Shown: piece by piece, positions 8,837 to 18,756 of the stretch
How positions within the stretch are numbered: position 1 is the stretch's first letter
Layout: every line of letters begins with the position of its first letter
From: Ignavibacteriales bacterium
Lineage (GTDB): Bacteria > Bacteroidota > Ignavibacteria > Ignavibacteriales > Melioribacteraceae
Reading direction: 5' to 3'
DNA: 64,000 bases
Assembly (NCBI GenBank): GCA_020635285.1
Contig: JACKAB010000007.1
Span: 1-64,000, forward strand
Position numbers and translations under genes: made by a program
Notes under the pieces: model-generated
Told to the model about the DNA's origin: nothing
Database searches by the model: none
Seen by the model: the letters and a program-made list of their open reading frames with translations, nothing else

Positions 8837-9708
8837 TCAGTTTTGAACAGCTTTTTGATTTCTATGCAGCTGCCAAGAAATATAAATATTCTGAGAAAGG
8901 ATATAAAAGACGGGCCCTAAAACAGCAAGCGGACTAATAAAAGTAAGCGCTATCCATAAAGTAAAACCATTATTTTTTTGACCTAAAGATTGGGCCCTTC
9001 CATTTTTAAATTTTTGGAGCAATCCATTTTCCAATTGTAAAAAGAAAGAATGCATAGAATCAAGGAAACAATAGCAATTTGATAAATTATTAAATCTCCA
9101 AAACTCATTTCTTCTCTAATATAATAACTTGCTTTTGAGGTACCTAAATTAATATTTAGCACAAGTATATAAAATAAATAGCTGTTAAATCCTACAAGTT
9201 TGTTTTTTATGCTGCCAAAATATCTTTTAATTATTAATGAAAGAAAAAAATGGAACCAAAAAACTTCGGCAACAGGAAGAAGAACATCTGAAAAAGAAAC
9301 GGTTGAGGAGTTGTTAAGTATGGTAGGAATTAAAAAAGGAAGCAAAAAGGCAACAGCAAAATTTGTTAACAAAATGGAAATAACAGTAAATTCAATTTTA
9401 CCGTTTAATAAATTTATTATAACAGGAGAAGCAATGGCTGTAGGAGCAATAGCAGTAATAAAAGCAATTTGTGCAAGCTGTAAATTGCCGGAAAAGCTAA
9501 ACCCAAAATAAAATATTGTTGGAATAAAAAGATTTGCAAAAAGTAAGTAATAATGATTTTTTATCAAGTCACTTTTCTTAACTTCCATTTTTAGGAATGA
9601 AAAGAAAAGCATAATCATTAATAAATACTTAATTAAAAATGAAAATGAGTGCGTAAATGGAAAAAGGATTCCAATTGAAATTGTTAAAATTAGTAGAAGC
9701 GTTTTCAT
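8837..9708 (-). CDS. Bile acid:sodium symporter (BASS)-like membrane protein, one frameshift
   Basis: A polytopic membrane protein of about 290 residues with 9-10 hydrophobic segments. Residues such as ITAIAPTAIASPVIINLLNG, and the C-terminal LGQKNNGFTLWIALTFISPL, resemble the BASS/SBF transporter fold, where an ASP/Thr-rich crossover and a QNxG/QKNxG motif bind sodium and substrate. The frame from 9708 ends at GPNL near 8983. A single-base change near 9000, next to GGGCCC, joins it to RAQSLGQKNNG and the tail ending at 8837. Substrate is unknown. It is transcribed convergently with trxB. Confidence 0.65.
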
Positions 9709-10023
9709 TATTGAATATAAAAATAAGATAAAAAAAAGTAAATGTCTAATAAATGTAGAATAAGTTTATAATTAAGAGTTTAACTAAATATGTAATTGTA
9801 AAACTTAAGAGATTTAATTACGTTTACAAACTGAATGAAAAACTCCAGAAATTTTATTAATTAAGTAGAAAGAAATTTTACTTGCCGCAACCCACAGCAA
9901 TAATTTTTTAAATTTCAGGCGAAACTATTTTAAAGATATTAACAAAAAGAAAAGCTCTATAGTTATAACATTAATTCTAAACGTAAAAAATAATTTATAA
10001 AAATAAGGCAACCTGGGAAAAAT
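9709..10023. other. Intergenic region between divergent genes
   Basis: This 315-base AT-rich gap lies between the start of the minus-strand BASS-like gene and the start of the plus-strand efflux operon, so it should hold both promoters. I see no convincing palindrome, RNA gene or small ORF in it. Confidence 0.45.
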
Positions 10024-11170
10024 ATGAATAAGCAAAAAAGTACATAATAATTTTAGCCGGCGCGGCAATTATTATTTTCTCAATATTATCAATGAAATTA
10101 TTAAGTGGATTTAAAGAAAACCCACCACCGAAACCGCCCGAAGAAAGTATCAGATTTGTAAAGGCGAAACCAATAAAATAGTATAGCAACTTATCAACTT
10201 CATTTATGGCAAGTGGAAGAGTTGCGTCTAAGTCAGAGATAATAATAAGCGCAGAAGTCAGTGGAAAAATATTAGATGGAACAGTACCCTTTAAAGAAGG
10301 GCAGACCTTTAAGACCGGAGATTTACTTCTTAAAATATATGATAATGAAGCGGCCCTTGGTGTAAAATCCCAAGTAAGTTCTTTCTTAACTCAACTGGCT
10401 GGAATTTTACCGGATATGAAAATAGATTTTCCTGAAAGTTACGAAAAAGTGGTATGGTTTTTTGAAAATATAAAATTGACAAAGACTTGCCAAGCCTTCC
10501 TGAAATTTCAACAACAAAGGAAAAAAGTTTTTTTATCGAGCAAAAACATTCTAAGCAATTATTACTCAATTAAGAGTAGTGAATCGCGCTTAAAAAACAT
10601 TCTATCTACGCCCCCTTTAATGGCGTAATAACACAGGTAAACACCCAAGTTGGCGCAATTGCAAATATTGGAGCCGCACTTGGTAAAATTAATAATCTGC
10701 AAGCCTTGAGTTGGAAATTCCTTTAGAAGCTTCTGAAACAAAATGGATAAGTCTTGGCGATGAAGTAATTATTAAAGATGAAAACAATGTTTACGAATGG
10801 AACAGCAAGGTTATTAGAAAAGCGGAAAACGTAAACGAGCAAACACAATCAATTTCTGTTTATGTTTCAATAATTAACAATGGTAAACCAATTTATAAGG
10901 GTCAATATCTAAAAGCAACGTTTTTAGGAATACCATTAACAAACGTAATGGAAATGCCAAGAAACGCAGTTTTAATTCAAACGAGGTTTTTATTGTTCAA
11001 GATAGCTTATTAACAAAAACAGAAATAAACGTTGTTAAGGTAAACGAAAAAACTCTGTTTTTAATGGAGTAAAAGAAAACACAGAGTTAGTAGTTGAGCC
11101 CCTAATAAATGCAGCTGAACGAACGAAAGTAAAATTGTACGATAACCTTATCAAACACGAGACCTTTTAA
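10024..11170 (+). pseudogene. RND efflux periplasmic adaptor (MFP/HlyD), multiply frameshifted
   Basis: Reading through frame changes gives one adaptor of about 380 residues. An N-terminal membrane anchor (YIIILAGAAIIIFSILS) is followed by a proline-rich linker and MASGRVASKSEIIISAEVSG, the lipoyl half-motif typical of adaptors. Next come VPFKEGQTFKTGDLLLKIYD, a helical hairpin, LEIPLEASETKWISLGDEV and the beta-barrel part with YKGQYLKATFLG. The end TAA at 11168-11170 shares its last base with the pump ATG. Breaks occur near 10042, 10180, 10480, 10600, 10705 and 10985-11060. The adaptor bridges an RND pump and TolC. Whether it is functional depends on whether the indels are real. Confidence 0.8.
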
Positions 11171-14100
11171 TGAAGAAATTAATAACCACTTTTGTAAAGT
11201 ATCCATTTAATGCAAACATTATAATTGCTGCAATTATAATTATGGGCTCTTACAGTTTAATCTCAATGAAAAAATCTTTTTTTCCTGAACGCTCTTCGAG
11301 GTTTATAAATATTACTGTTGCATATCCAGGAGCTTCACCAAAAGAGATGGAAGAAGGCATAACCTCTAGAATTGAACAAGCTATTAGAGGTATTGTTGGA
11401 ATAAAAGAATTTACATCAACATCCTCAGAAAATTTTGCAAGAGTTACAATTGAAATAAATACAGATTATGATATTGACGAAGCATTAACTGAAATAAAAA
11501 ACGCTGTTGATGGAATTAGCTCTTTTCCTGTTGATGCAGAACGGCCAATAGTTTTTAAGCAACGGGAGTCAACAAACGCAGCAAATCTGGGCCTATATGG
11601 AGATGCTGATCTAGAAACCCTAAAAACTATGCTTATGATATTGAAGATGATTTCCTAAATTCAGGAGTTATTTCACAAATTGATATAAGCGGATTTCCCG
11701 CATTAGAAATTTCAGTTGAAGTTCCCGAACAAAATCTCCTCAGATATGATTTGACATTCGATAAAATTGCCTCTGCCATTGCAAACAATAATAAAGACGT
11801 TTCTGCCGGTCAAATAAAATCTTTAGATGAAGAAATTTTAATTAGAGCGAGAAATAGATCTGTAAATCCCGGCACAATTGGAGATATAATTTTAAGAGCC
11901 AACACACAAGGCGGATTTTTAAGAATTAGAGATATTGCAAATATTAAGCTTAAGTTTTCTGAAGTTACTAACAAATCTTTCATAAATGGAAAAAGGGGGA
12001 ATCTTTTTAATATTAGAAAGTTAAGTACAGAAGACCTAGAAGAAATATCAGTCTTTTAAATAATTATGTAAAGGAGTTTAACGAAAAGCACACAGGAGTA
12101 CAATTAGATATAACCTTTGATTTCTTAAATATGCTTAATAGTAGATTAAACTTACTGCTAAAGAATGGCGGCTCCGGATTGTTATTGGTGGTGCTTTCGC
12201 TTGCGCTATTTTTAAGTTTCGAGTTTCACTTTGGGTTGCATGGGGAATCCCATCTGCATTTTTAGAATGTTTGTTTTTGCAAACTTAGCAGGTGTAACAA
12301 TAAATATGATTTCCCTATTCGGAATGATTCTCGTAATAGGAATTTTGGTTGATGATGGGATTGTTATTGGGGAAAACATTTTCACTCATTTTGAAATGGG
12401 TAAAAGTCCAAGAAAAGCAGCAATAGATGGAACGATAGAAGTTATTCCTTCAATACTTACATCAGTTTCAACAACAATGGTTGCATTTTCACCCTGTTGT
12501 TTTTTAGTTGGGCAAATGGAAATGATGTATGAAATGGCCTTTATTGTTGTAGTTAGCTTGGGTGTTTCATTAGTTGAGGCTCTTTTTGTTCTTCCGGCCA
12601 TCTTGCTAATCCGCATATTTTAAAAGAAATGAGAAACATAATAAGTTTAAAACAGCCGTAGAAAGAATCATTTTCCTAAAAGAAAATATTTACGGCAAAA
12701 TATTAAAAATAATTTTGAGATGGAGATGGATAGTTGTAACAATTCCTATCGCCTTAATCTTTGTTACAATTGGCTTAATTCAAGGAACATTAATCAAAAC
12801 AACATTTTTCCCATCAGTTGCATTTGATATGTTTTCAGTAAACATCGCTTTTACACCAGGGTCAGGTGAAAAACAAACCTCAGAATATTTAGAAAGTTTT
12901 GATAGCTCAATTGCAGAAGTAGAAAAAGAATTGGAAGAAGAGTTTGCGGACACTAATAAATTTATTACATACACGTTTTTGTTCAGTTGGCTCGTCATTT
13001 CAAGGTCAAGAAGTAGGCTCTTACGCTGGTAACATTAATGTAATGATGCGGGATATGGAAGGAGCGCCAATTACTACTTTTGCTATTGCAGAAAGAGTTA
13101 AGAAAAAATAGGCGAAATTCCCTTGCAGAAAAATTTACAGTCGGTGGTATAAATCGTTGGGGAGCACCGGTTTCTATTAGCCTGTTGGGTAAAGAAAATT
13201 GAGGAGTTAGATAAAGCAAAAATATTTATGGAAAATAAATTAAGAGAATTTTCTGAACTCCAAAATATTACAGATAATAATGCAGAAGGAAAACAAGAAG
13301 TAAGATTAAAATTAAAACCCCAGGCATATTTTCTTGGTTTAAATCTTAATGATATTACAAATCAAGTTAGGCAAGGATTTTACGGCGGACAAGTTCAGAG
13401 ATTGCAGCAGGGCAAAGATGAAATTAGAGTTTGGGTTAGGTATCCACAAGAAGATAGACTTACAATTGGACAACTGGAAAAAATAAAAATTAAAACATCT
13501 GTTGGAGAATATCCGCTTTCAGAATTAGTTTCATATACTCTTGAACGAGGACCAGTAAGCATTAAAAGATATAACGCAGCAAAAGAAGTAAGAGTTGAGG
13601 CAGACTTAGTTGATCCGTATGCGCCGGTTCCGCCTATATTAGAAAGAGTAAAAAATGAAGTTATTCCAAAAATAAAAGCACAGTTTCCCGGCGTAAAAGT
13701 AGAATATCAAGGTCAGCAAAAAAACAGTGATGAAGCAGTTGTTGATTTACAAAGACTGTTTATTATTGCGTTTGGTTTAATAATATTAATTTTAATTCTA
13801 CATTTCAGATCATTATCACACGCGGGCATTGTGTTAATGATGATTCCGATTTCATTTCTTGGGGCGGCATGGGGACATGGCCTTCACGGGCACCCAATTT
13901 CTATACTTAGTGCATGGGGAATGGTTGCGCTTTCGGGCGTAATTATTAATGACGCAGTTGTGTTCTTGTCAAAATATAATTCCAACTTACTAACCGGAAT
14001 GAAAATACACGAGGCGGTATATGATGCAGGAATATCAAGGTTTAGAGCAATTATGCTCACATCAATTACAACTGTTGCCGGTTTGTATCCAATCATTTTA

Positions 14101-14316
14101 GAAAATAGTTTTCAGGCACAGTTTTTAATTCCAATGGCAATTTCATTGGCCTATGGAGTTTTGTTCGGTACACTTTTTACACTTCTATTTTTCCCGGTTT
14201 TAATATATACTCTAAATGATTTACGAGTCTGGAAGGCTAAATTGTTTGGAAAAGAAAATATTACCCCGGAAGGACTTGAACCGGTTATTATTAATAGTAA
14301 GGTTACGGTAGATTAA
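11170..14316 (+). pseudogene. RND-family efflux pump (AcrB/HAE-like), multiply frameshifted
   Basis: The 3147-base span equals about 1049 codons, the usual size of an inner-membrane RND pump. It starts MKKLITTFVKYPFNANIIIA and has the porter-domain signature AYPGASPKEMEEGITSRIEQ. The proton-relay segment in TM4 reads GILVDDGIVIGENI, with both aspartates kept. The second half repeats the pattern with LHFRSLSHAGIVLMMIPISF and SGVIINDAVVF. Frames change near 11650, 12040, 12225, 12605, 12990, 13110 and 13200. The last third (13228-14316) is uninterrupted. The order adaptor-pump-TolC is a classic tripartite exporter. Substrate is unknown. Confidence 0.85.
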
Positions 14317-14335
14317 TATTTTAGGAAATTAACCA

Positions 14336-15628
14336 ATGATTAAAAAATATATCCTTATCATAACAAGTTTGTTACTTGTTTCTGTCAATTGCTTCTCACA
14401 AGAACAGCTTACCCTTTCTGATGCTATAAACATTGGGCTTGAAAACAATTATAACATAAGAATAGCCAAAAAGGATTTAGAAGTTTCCTCCGAAAACAAC
14501 TCATGGAGCAATGTTGGAAGGTTTCCAACAATAGACGTTGGAGTAACTTCTGTAAACAGATTTGATAATACTGAGACAGCTGATATCACAACAAATAATT
14601 TGATTCCTTCTGCACAACTTAATTGGACATTGTTTAACGGATTTAAAATTTTTAACAACAAGAAAAAATTAGATGATATTTATAATCTAACAAAAGGTAA
14701 TGTAGCAATTATTGTTGAAAATAATATTGAATCTATAATTCTTGCATACTATAACGTGCTTTTACAAAAAGAAAAATTAAATGTTTTTACCGAAGTAGAA
14801 AAACTTTCTAAAGATAGATATGATAGAGCCTTGATGAGCAGAGAAATTGGCAGCAGCATTACGTATGAAGTATTGCAGGCAAAAAACTCTTGGTTAGAAG
14901 ATAGATCTACTCAGCTTTCTCAAAAGTTAAATGTTGATAATTCAATAAGAGCGCTGAATTTGTTGATTGGTGAGACAAGCGATAAATCTTATGATTTTGT
15001 TGATGACTTTAAAGCCGAAACGAATGATTATCTATTAGAAGACTTGACAAACAAAATGTTTGAGAGCAATAAGACTTTGAAGAACCAATATTTTAATCAG
15101 CTTATATCAGAAAGAAATGTAGATATTGCAGGCGGAGATTTTTACCCGACATTACGGTTAAATTCTGGATATGATTATGAGAGCGCAAATCAACAAATCA
15201 ACTCACTTCCAAGAACCAACTCAAAATCATATGATTATTACGCGAATGTTACATTAAGCTGGAATATTTTTAATGGATTAAATAGCCGAAGAGCTCTCGA
15301 GGTTGCAAAAATAGAAAGCGAAATCAGTAAAATAGAAGCTGACCAGATAGAACATAGCTTGACAAATACACTTACTCAACTGTTTGAATTATATAAAGTG
15401 CGCAAAGAATTATTAAATGTTGCCGATGAAAATATGGAAGCAGCAAAATTAAATTTGCAAATTTCAGAAGAAAAATTTAAGAATGGCTCTATTAGTTCGT
15501 TCAATTATAGAGATGTTCAAATAATATTTTTAAATGCGGCGGTAGGCAAACTGAATGCTATTTATAACCTAAAAGAAACAGATACCGAACTTGCAAGACT
15601 AACCGGCTCAATAATTTCTGAGAATTAA
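14336..15628 (+). CDS. TolC-family outer membrane efflux protein
   Basis: A 430-residue protein with a signal peptide (MIKKYILIITSLLLVSVNCFS) followed by EQLTLSDAINIGLENNYNIR, the standard TolC opening. Two halves of long helices with TLFNGFKIFNN and LSWNIFNGLNSRRALEVAK show the internal repeat of the family. It is intact, with AGGAAA ahead of the ATG, and starts 19 bases after the pump. It forms the outer-membrane channel of the RND system encoded just upstream. Confidence 0.9.
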   Translation: MIKKYILIITSLLLVSVNCFSQEQLTLSDAINIGLENNYNIRIAKKDLEVSSENNSWSNVGRFPTIDVGVTSVNRFDNTETADITTNNLIPSAQLNWTLFNGFKIFNNKKKLDDIYNLTKGNVAIIVENNIESIILAYYNVLLQKEKLNVFTEVEKLSKDRYDRALMSREIGSSITYEVLQAKNSWLEDRSTQLSQKLNVDNSIRALNLLIGETSDKSYDFVDDFKAETNDYLLEDLTNKMFESNKTLKNQYFNQLISERNVDIAGGDFYPTLRLNSGYDYESANQQINSLPRTNSKSYDYYANVTLSWNIFNGLNSRRALEVAKIESEISKIEADQIEHSLTNTLTQLFELYKVRKELLNVADENMEAAKLNLQISEEKFKNGSISSFNYRDVQIIFLNAAVGKLNAIYNLKETDTELARLTGSIISEN

Positions 15629-15630
15629 CC

Positions 15631-16257
15631 TTGAACCAATTAATAGAAAAAGCTCAGTTTTTAGCAATAGTAACAATATTTTATAATATAGCCGAGGGTA
15701 TAATTTCAATCTTTTTTGGATTGCAGGATGAAACCCTTGCTCTATTTGGCTTTGGCGTTGATAGCTTTGTTGAAGTAATTTCCGGAATAGGAATACTTCA
15801 TATGATTATAAGAATGAAATTAAGCAAAGTAGAGAAAAGAGATGGTTTTGAAAGGACTGCCTTAAAAATTACTGGATATAGTTTTTTCGTTTTAGCGGGG
15901 GGATTAATTTTAGGCTCTGCATATAATATTTTTTATGATATAAAACCAGAAACAACATTAATCGGAATTATAGTTTCTGTAATCTCAATATTTACAATGT
16001 ATTATTTAATGAATGCAAAATTGAAAGTCGGCAAAGAATTAAAATCAGATGCAATTATTGCAGATGCAAACTGCACAAAAACATGTTTCTATCTTTCTTT
16101 TCTATTGTTATTATCAAGCGGAATGTATGAACTATTTCAAATCTCATACATCGATATTGCCGGATCTTTGGGAATTGCATACTTTGCCTTAAAAGAAGGT
16201 AGAGAGGCACTTGAAAAATCTGTATCAGAAACACTAGCATGCACTTGTCATGATTAA
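15631..16257 (+). CDS. Cation-diffusion-facilitator-like membrane protein
   Basis: A 208-residue protein with about five or six membrane helices, lacking the usual cytoplasmic C-terminal domain of CDF transporters. The segment ALFGFGVDSFVEVISGIGIL has the CDF TM2 pattern (D-S/H-x3-D/E), and SDAIIADANCTKTC fits TM5 with a Cys pair. The tail is ETLACTCHD, with Cys, Cys and His that could bind metal. Translation likely starts at TTG (15631), two bases after the TolC stop, so it is translationally coupled to the efflux operon. This suggests the upstream pump handles a metal such as cobalt, zinc or cadmium, but that is inference. Confidence 0.7.
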   Translation: MNQLIEKAQFLAIVTIFYNIAEGIISIFFGLQDETLALFGFGVDSFVEVISGIGILHMIIRMKLSKVEKRDGFERTALKITGYSFFVLAGGLILGSAYNIFYDIKPETTLIGIIVSVISIFTMYYLMNAKLKVGKELKSDAIIADANCTKTCFYLSFLLLLSSGMYELFQISYIDIAGSLGIAYFALKEGREALEKSVSETLACTCHD

Positions 16258-16441
16258 TGTTTCTGTACTAAACTAAAACCATGTTTCGTCTTTTCAGAAT
16301 AACCTTTATTTTACCAAACTATTTTTTTAGCATCCTTAAACAACCTTAATTTTTTATAAACACGAATCGATTAATTTTCTTGTTTATAACCTAATGATCT
16401 ATATTCTATTTTTATAGGATTTTTAATAAACAAAAAAAATA

Positions 16442-16470
16442 AATGTTGCAACATTAAATGTTATAACGTA
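16442..16470. promoter_or_regulatory. Tandem palindromic operators before yceI-marR
   Basis: AATGTTGCAACATT (16442-16455) is a perfect 14-base palindrome. AATGTTATAACGTA (16457-16470) is a second, slightly imperfect copy centred exactly 15 bases further on. They overlap a plausible promoter (TTGCAA at 16447, TATATT at 16469) and precede the operon that encodes a MarR protein, so the simplest reading is autorepression by that MarR. Confidence 0.6.
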
Positions 16471-16523
16471 TATTTGGCATATAAATAAGACAAATAATCT
16501 TAAACAAACAAAAAGGAACAAAA

Positions 16524-17108
16524 ATGAAATCACTAAAAATAGCCATACTGCTATTAGCAGCCGCATCATTTAGCTTTGCCCAAACCAATTGGAGTATTGA
16601 TAAGTCGCATTCAAAAATTGGGTTCAGTGTAACACACCTTGTAATTACAGAGGTCGAAGGAAAATTCAAAAATTTTGAAGCCAAGATAACTACAGCTAAT
16701 GAAAATTTTGATGGCGCATCTATTGAATTTACAGCCGATGTTAATAGTATTGATACTTATAATGAAAAAAGAGATCAACATTTAATGTCTGATGATTTTT
16801 TTAACGCAGAAAAATTTCCTAAGCTGATATTTAAGAGTAAATCATTTAAAAAAGTTGATGATAAAAATTACAAGCTAGTTGGTGATTTAACAATAAGAGA
16901 TATAACAAAAGAAGTAACTCTTGATGCTAAATATGGCGGAACAATAACCGATCCGTGGGGAAACACTAAAGCAGGTTTTAAAATTGATGGAGATATAAAC
17001 CGATTTGACTATGGTCTAAAATGGGATGCTGCTATTGAAACCGGAGGTCTTGTTGTTAGTAAAGATGTAAAACTAATAATAAATCTTGAACTAAATAAAC
17101 AAAAATAG
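16524..17108 (+). CDS. Secreted YceI-family lipid-binding protein
   Basis: A 194-residue protein with a clear signal peptide (MKSLKIAILLLAAASFSFAQ). The mature part opens with NWSIDKSHSKIGFSVTHLVI, and later has KRDQHLMSDDFFNAEKFPKL and GDLTIRDITKEVTLDAKYGG. Together these are diagnostic of the YceI lipocalin-like barrel, which binds long isoprenoid chains. It is the first gene of an operon with a MarR regulator 3 bases downstream, a frequent pairing. AAAAAGGAAC supplies the ribosome site. Confidence 0.93.
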   Translation: MKSLKIAILLLAAASFSFAQTNWSIDKSHSKIGFSVTHLVITEVEGKFKNFEAKITTANENFDGASIEFTADVNSIDTYNEKRDQHLMSDDFFNAEKFPKLIFKSKSFKKVDDKNYKLVGDLTIRDITKEVTLDAKYGGTITDPWGNTKAGFKIDGDINRFDYGLKWDAAIETGGLVVSKDVKLIINLELNKQK

Positions 17109-17111
17109 TCT

Positions 17112-17516
17112 ATGAAATTAGAAGAAGAGATAAAGCAAAAAAAATTTAATTCTGAATATCAAAAACTAGCCGTGAATATTATTTTTACCCACGGCTGGTT
17201 AATGTCTACTCAGAAAAAATTTTTTGATAATTATGAAATTACCGGAACACAATATAATATTCTTAGAATTTTAAGAGGTCAACACCCTCATCCTGTTTCT
17301 ATAAATATACTAAAAGAAAGAATGCTTGATAAAATGTCTGATGCCTCAAGGTTGGTAGAAAGACTTAGAATTAAAGGATTGGTAGATAGAAATATCTGTA
17401 AAGGGGATAGACGAAAATCTGAGGTGAATATTACTGAAAAAGGGTTAAAAATATTAAAGGAACTTGATAAGACAGAAGCAGAACTTGAAAAATGCTTTAA
17501 AAGTTTATCACTTTAA
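17112..17516 (+). CDS. MarR-family transcriptional regulator
   Basis: A 134-residue winged-helix protein. The region YEITGTQYNILRILRGQHP begins the DNA-binding domain, SINILKERMLDKMSDASRLV is the recognition helix region, and VDRNICKGDRRKSEVNITEKG is the wing with the conserved D(R)R pattern of MarR proteins. It lies 3 bases after yceI, and the two palindromes at 16442-16470 are the obvious operator. Ligand unknown. Confidence 0.9.
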   Translation: MKLEEEIKQKKFNSEYQKLAVNIIFTHGWLMSTQKKFFDNYEITGTQYNILRILRGQHPHPVSINILKERMLDKMSDASRLVERLRIKGLVDRNICKGDRRKSEVNITEKGLKILKELDKTEAELEKCFKSLSL

Positions 17517-17562
17517 GAAACAAAAAAACTGAATGATTTATTAGATAAAATGAGAGGATAAA

Positions 17563-17994
17563 ATGGAAGAAAAAAGAGTTCATTATAAATCAGATAAAAT
17601 CTCAGTAAGCTTTGCGCCTGAAGTTTGCATACACGCAGCCGAGTGTGTAAAAGGGTTGCCTAATGTTTTTAATACATCTAAAAAACCATGGATAAATGTA
17701 GCCGGAGCAAACCCTGAAGAAATAATAGATGTTATTGAAAGATGCCCATCAGGTGCTTTGAAATATGAACTAATTGATTTTGAACAAAAATTGGAAAAAC
17801 CTAAAATGGAAAAAACAAAAATTACTTTAATGCCAAACGGACCGTTAATGATAGAGGGAAATTTAACAGTTAACAAAATGTCTGGCGAGAATATTAAAGA
17901 CGGTGAAAAATTATTTTTATGCAGATGCGGTCATTCATCAAACAAACCTTTCTGTGATGGATCACATAAAAAGGCAGAGTTTGTTGCTGAATAA
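17563..17994 (+). CDS. Iron-sulfur protein: divergent 4Fe-4S mono-cluster plus CDGSH domain
   Basis: A 143-residue two-domain protein. Residues 1-70 resemble the divergent 4Fe-4S mono-cluster (Fer4_19) domain: Cys22 and Cys28 in VCIHAAECVKGLPNVF and Cys61 in ERCPSGALKYE. Residues 110-140 are a CDGSH domain whose 2Fe-2S ligands are all present (Cys120, Cys122, Cys131, His135 in CRCGHSSNKPFCDGSH). Such fusions are cytoplasmic and thought to act in redox or iron-sulfur handling. It lies 46 bases downstream of marR and may be co-transcribed. Confidence 0.88.
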   Translation: MEEKRVHYKSDKISVSFAPEVCIHAAECVKGLPNVFNTSKKPWINVAGANPEEIIDVIERCPSGALKYELIDFEQKLEKPKMEKTKITLMPNGPLMIEGNLTVNKMSGENIKDGEKLFLCRCGHSSNKPFCDGSHKKAEFVAE

Positions 17995-18059
17995 CCAAAA
18001 GGCAAAACCCTCCTAAAACCCACTATCTGCCAAGACAAAAACCAAAGCTTATTTTTTTC

Positions 18060-18088
18060 TTGACAAAAGCCATAATCTTTTTTATTTT
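18060..18088 (+). promoter_or_regulatory. Sigma70-type promoter of tetR
   Basis: TTGACA at 18060-18065, a 17-base spacer and TATTTT at 18083-18088 lie 28 bases before the tetR start. The operator-like inverted repeat begins at the last base of the -10 box. Confidence 0.65.
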
Positions 18089-18103
18089 TGAATCATCATT
18101 CAA
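18088..18103. promoter_or_regulatory. Inverted repeat TTGAAT-N4-ATTCAA, probable TetR operator
   Basis: A perfect inverted repeat located directly at the transcription start region of tetR. A related repeat, TGAAT-tatg-ATTCA, occurs at 18722-18735 before the TolC gene, so both promoters are likely repressed by the same TetR protein. Confidence 0.6.
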
Positions 18104-18115
18104 TAAAGACTGGTC

Positions 18116-18703
18116 ATGAGAGTAAAAGAAGGAAATAAAGAAATAGACATTATTGAGGCGGCGGTTAAAGTTTTTGCTAAATATGGTTATCACAATTCCA
18201 AAATTTCTAAAATTGCAGAAACCGCTAATGTTGCTACAGGAAGCGTTTATGTCTATTACAAAAACAAAGAAGATATTTTATTAAAGATATTTTCAGATCT
18301 TTGGACAAAACTTTATGATGAATTAGACTTGATTGTTTCCAATACATCTCTCTCGAGCATAGAAAAGCTAGACGCAATGATTGACCTAATTTTTGACGTG
18401 TTTTCAGAAGAACCTTCGCTTGCATTGGTTTTTGTAAACGAGCAAAATCATTTAGAGCAATCAAATAAAAAAGGATTTACAAATTATTACGAAAAGTTTT
18501 TAGATAGAGGCGAGGAAATTATTAAAAAAGGTATTGATGAAGGATTAATTTCTGAAAATATTGATTTAACCATTTTTAGGAATTTTGTTTTTGGAGCTAT
18601 TCGTCATCTAGTTCATTGTTGGGCAAGAGACCCTAAAACATTTACAATTAATAAAACAAGAATGAACGTGAAACTTTTTATTAAACATGGAATAGCAAAG
18701 TAA
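18116..18703 (+). CDS. TetR-family transcriptional repressor
   Basis: A 195-residue regulator with the N-terminal helix-turn-helix (IIEAAVKVFAKYGYHNSKIS, IAETANVATGSVYVYYKNKE) characteristic of TetR proteins. The C-terminal ligand domain includes ALVFVNEQNHLEQSNKKG and FVFGAIRHLVHCWARDP, which resembles FadR-like members that bind acyl-CoA, though ligand assignment is speculative. It precedes the TolC/HlyD/ABC-2 operon and is probably its local repressor. Confidence 0.9.
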   Translation: MRVKEGNKEIDIIEAAVKVFAKYGYHNSKISKIAETANVATGSVYVYYKNKEDILLKIFSDLWTKLYDELDLIVSNTSLSSIEKLDAMIDLIFDVFSEEPSLALVFVNEQNHLEQSNKKGFTNYYEKFLDRGEEIIKKGIDEGLISENIDLTIFRNFVFGAIRHLVHCWARDPKTFTINKTRMNVKLFIKHGIAK

Positions 18704-18721
18704 AATTTTTTAGTCTATAAT

Positions 18722-18735
18722 TGAATTATGATTCA
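18722..18735. promoter_or_regulatory. Inverted repeat TGAAT-N4-ATTCA before the TolC operon
   Basis: The repeat lies 22 bases before the TolC start codon and matches the arms of the tetR operator at 18088-18103. It is the probable second binding site of the TetR protein. Confidence 0.5.
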
Positions 18736-18756
18736 TTATACAATAAATAGGGCGAT

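Noticed and set aside
9200..9511. 103-codon open frame on the plus strand
   Set aside because: It lies opposite the membrane-protein gene and has the basic, low-complexity composition expected of an antisense shadow.
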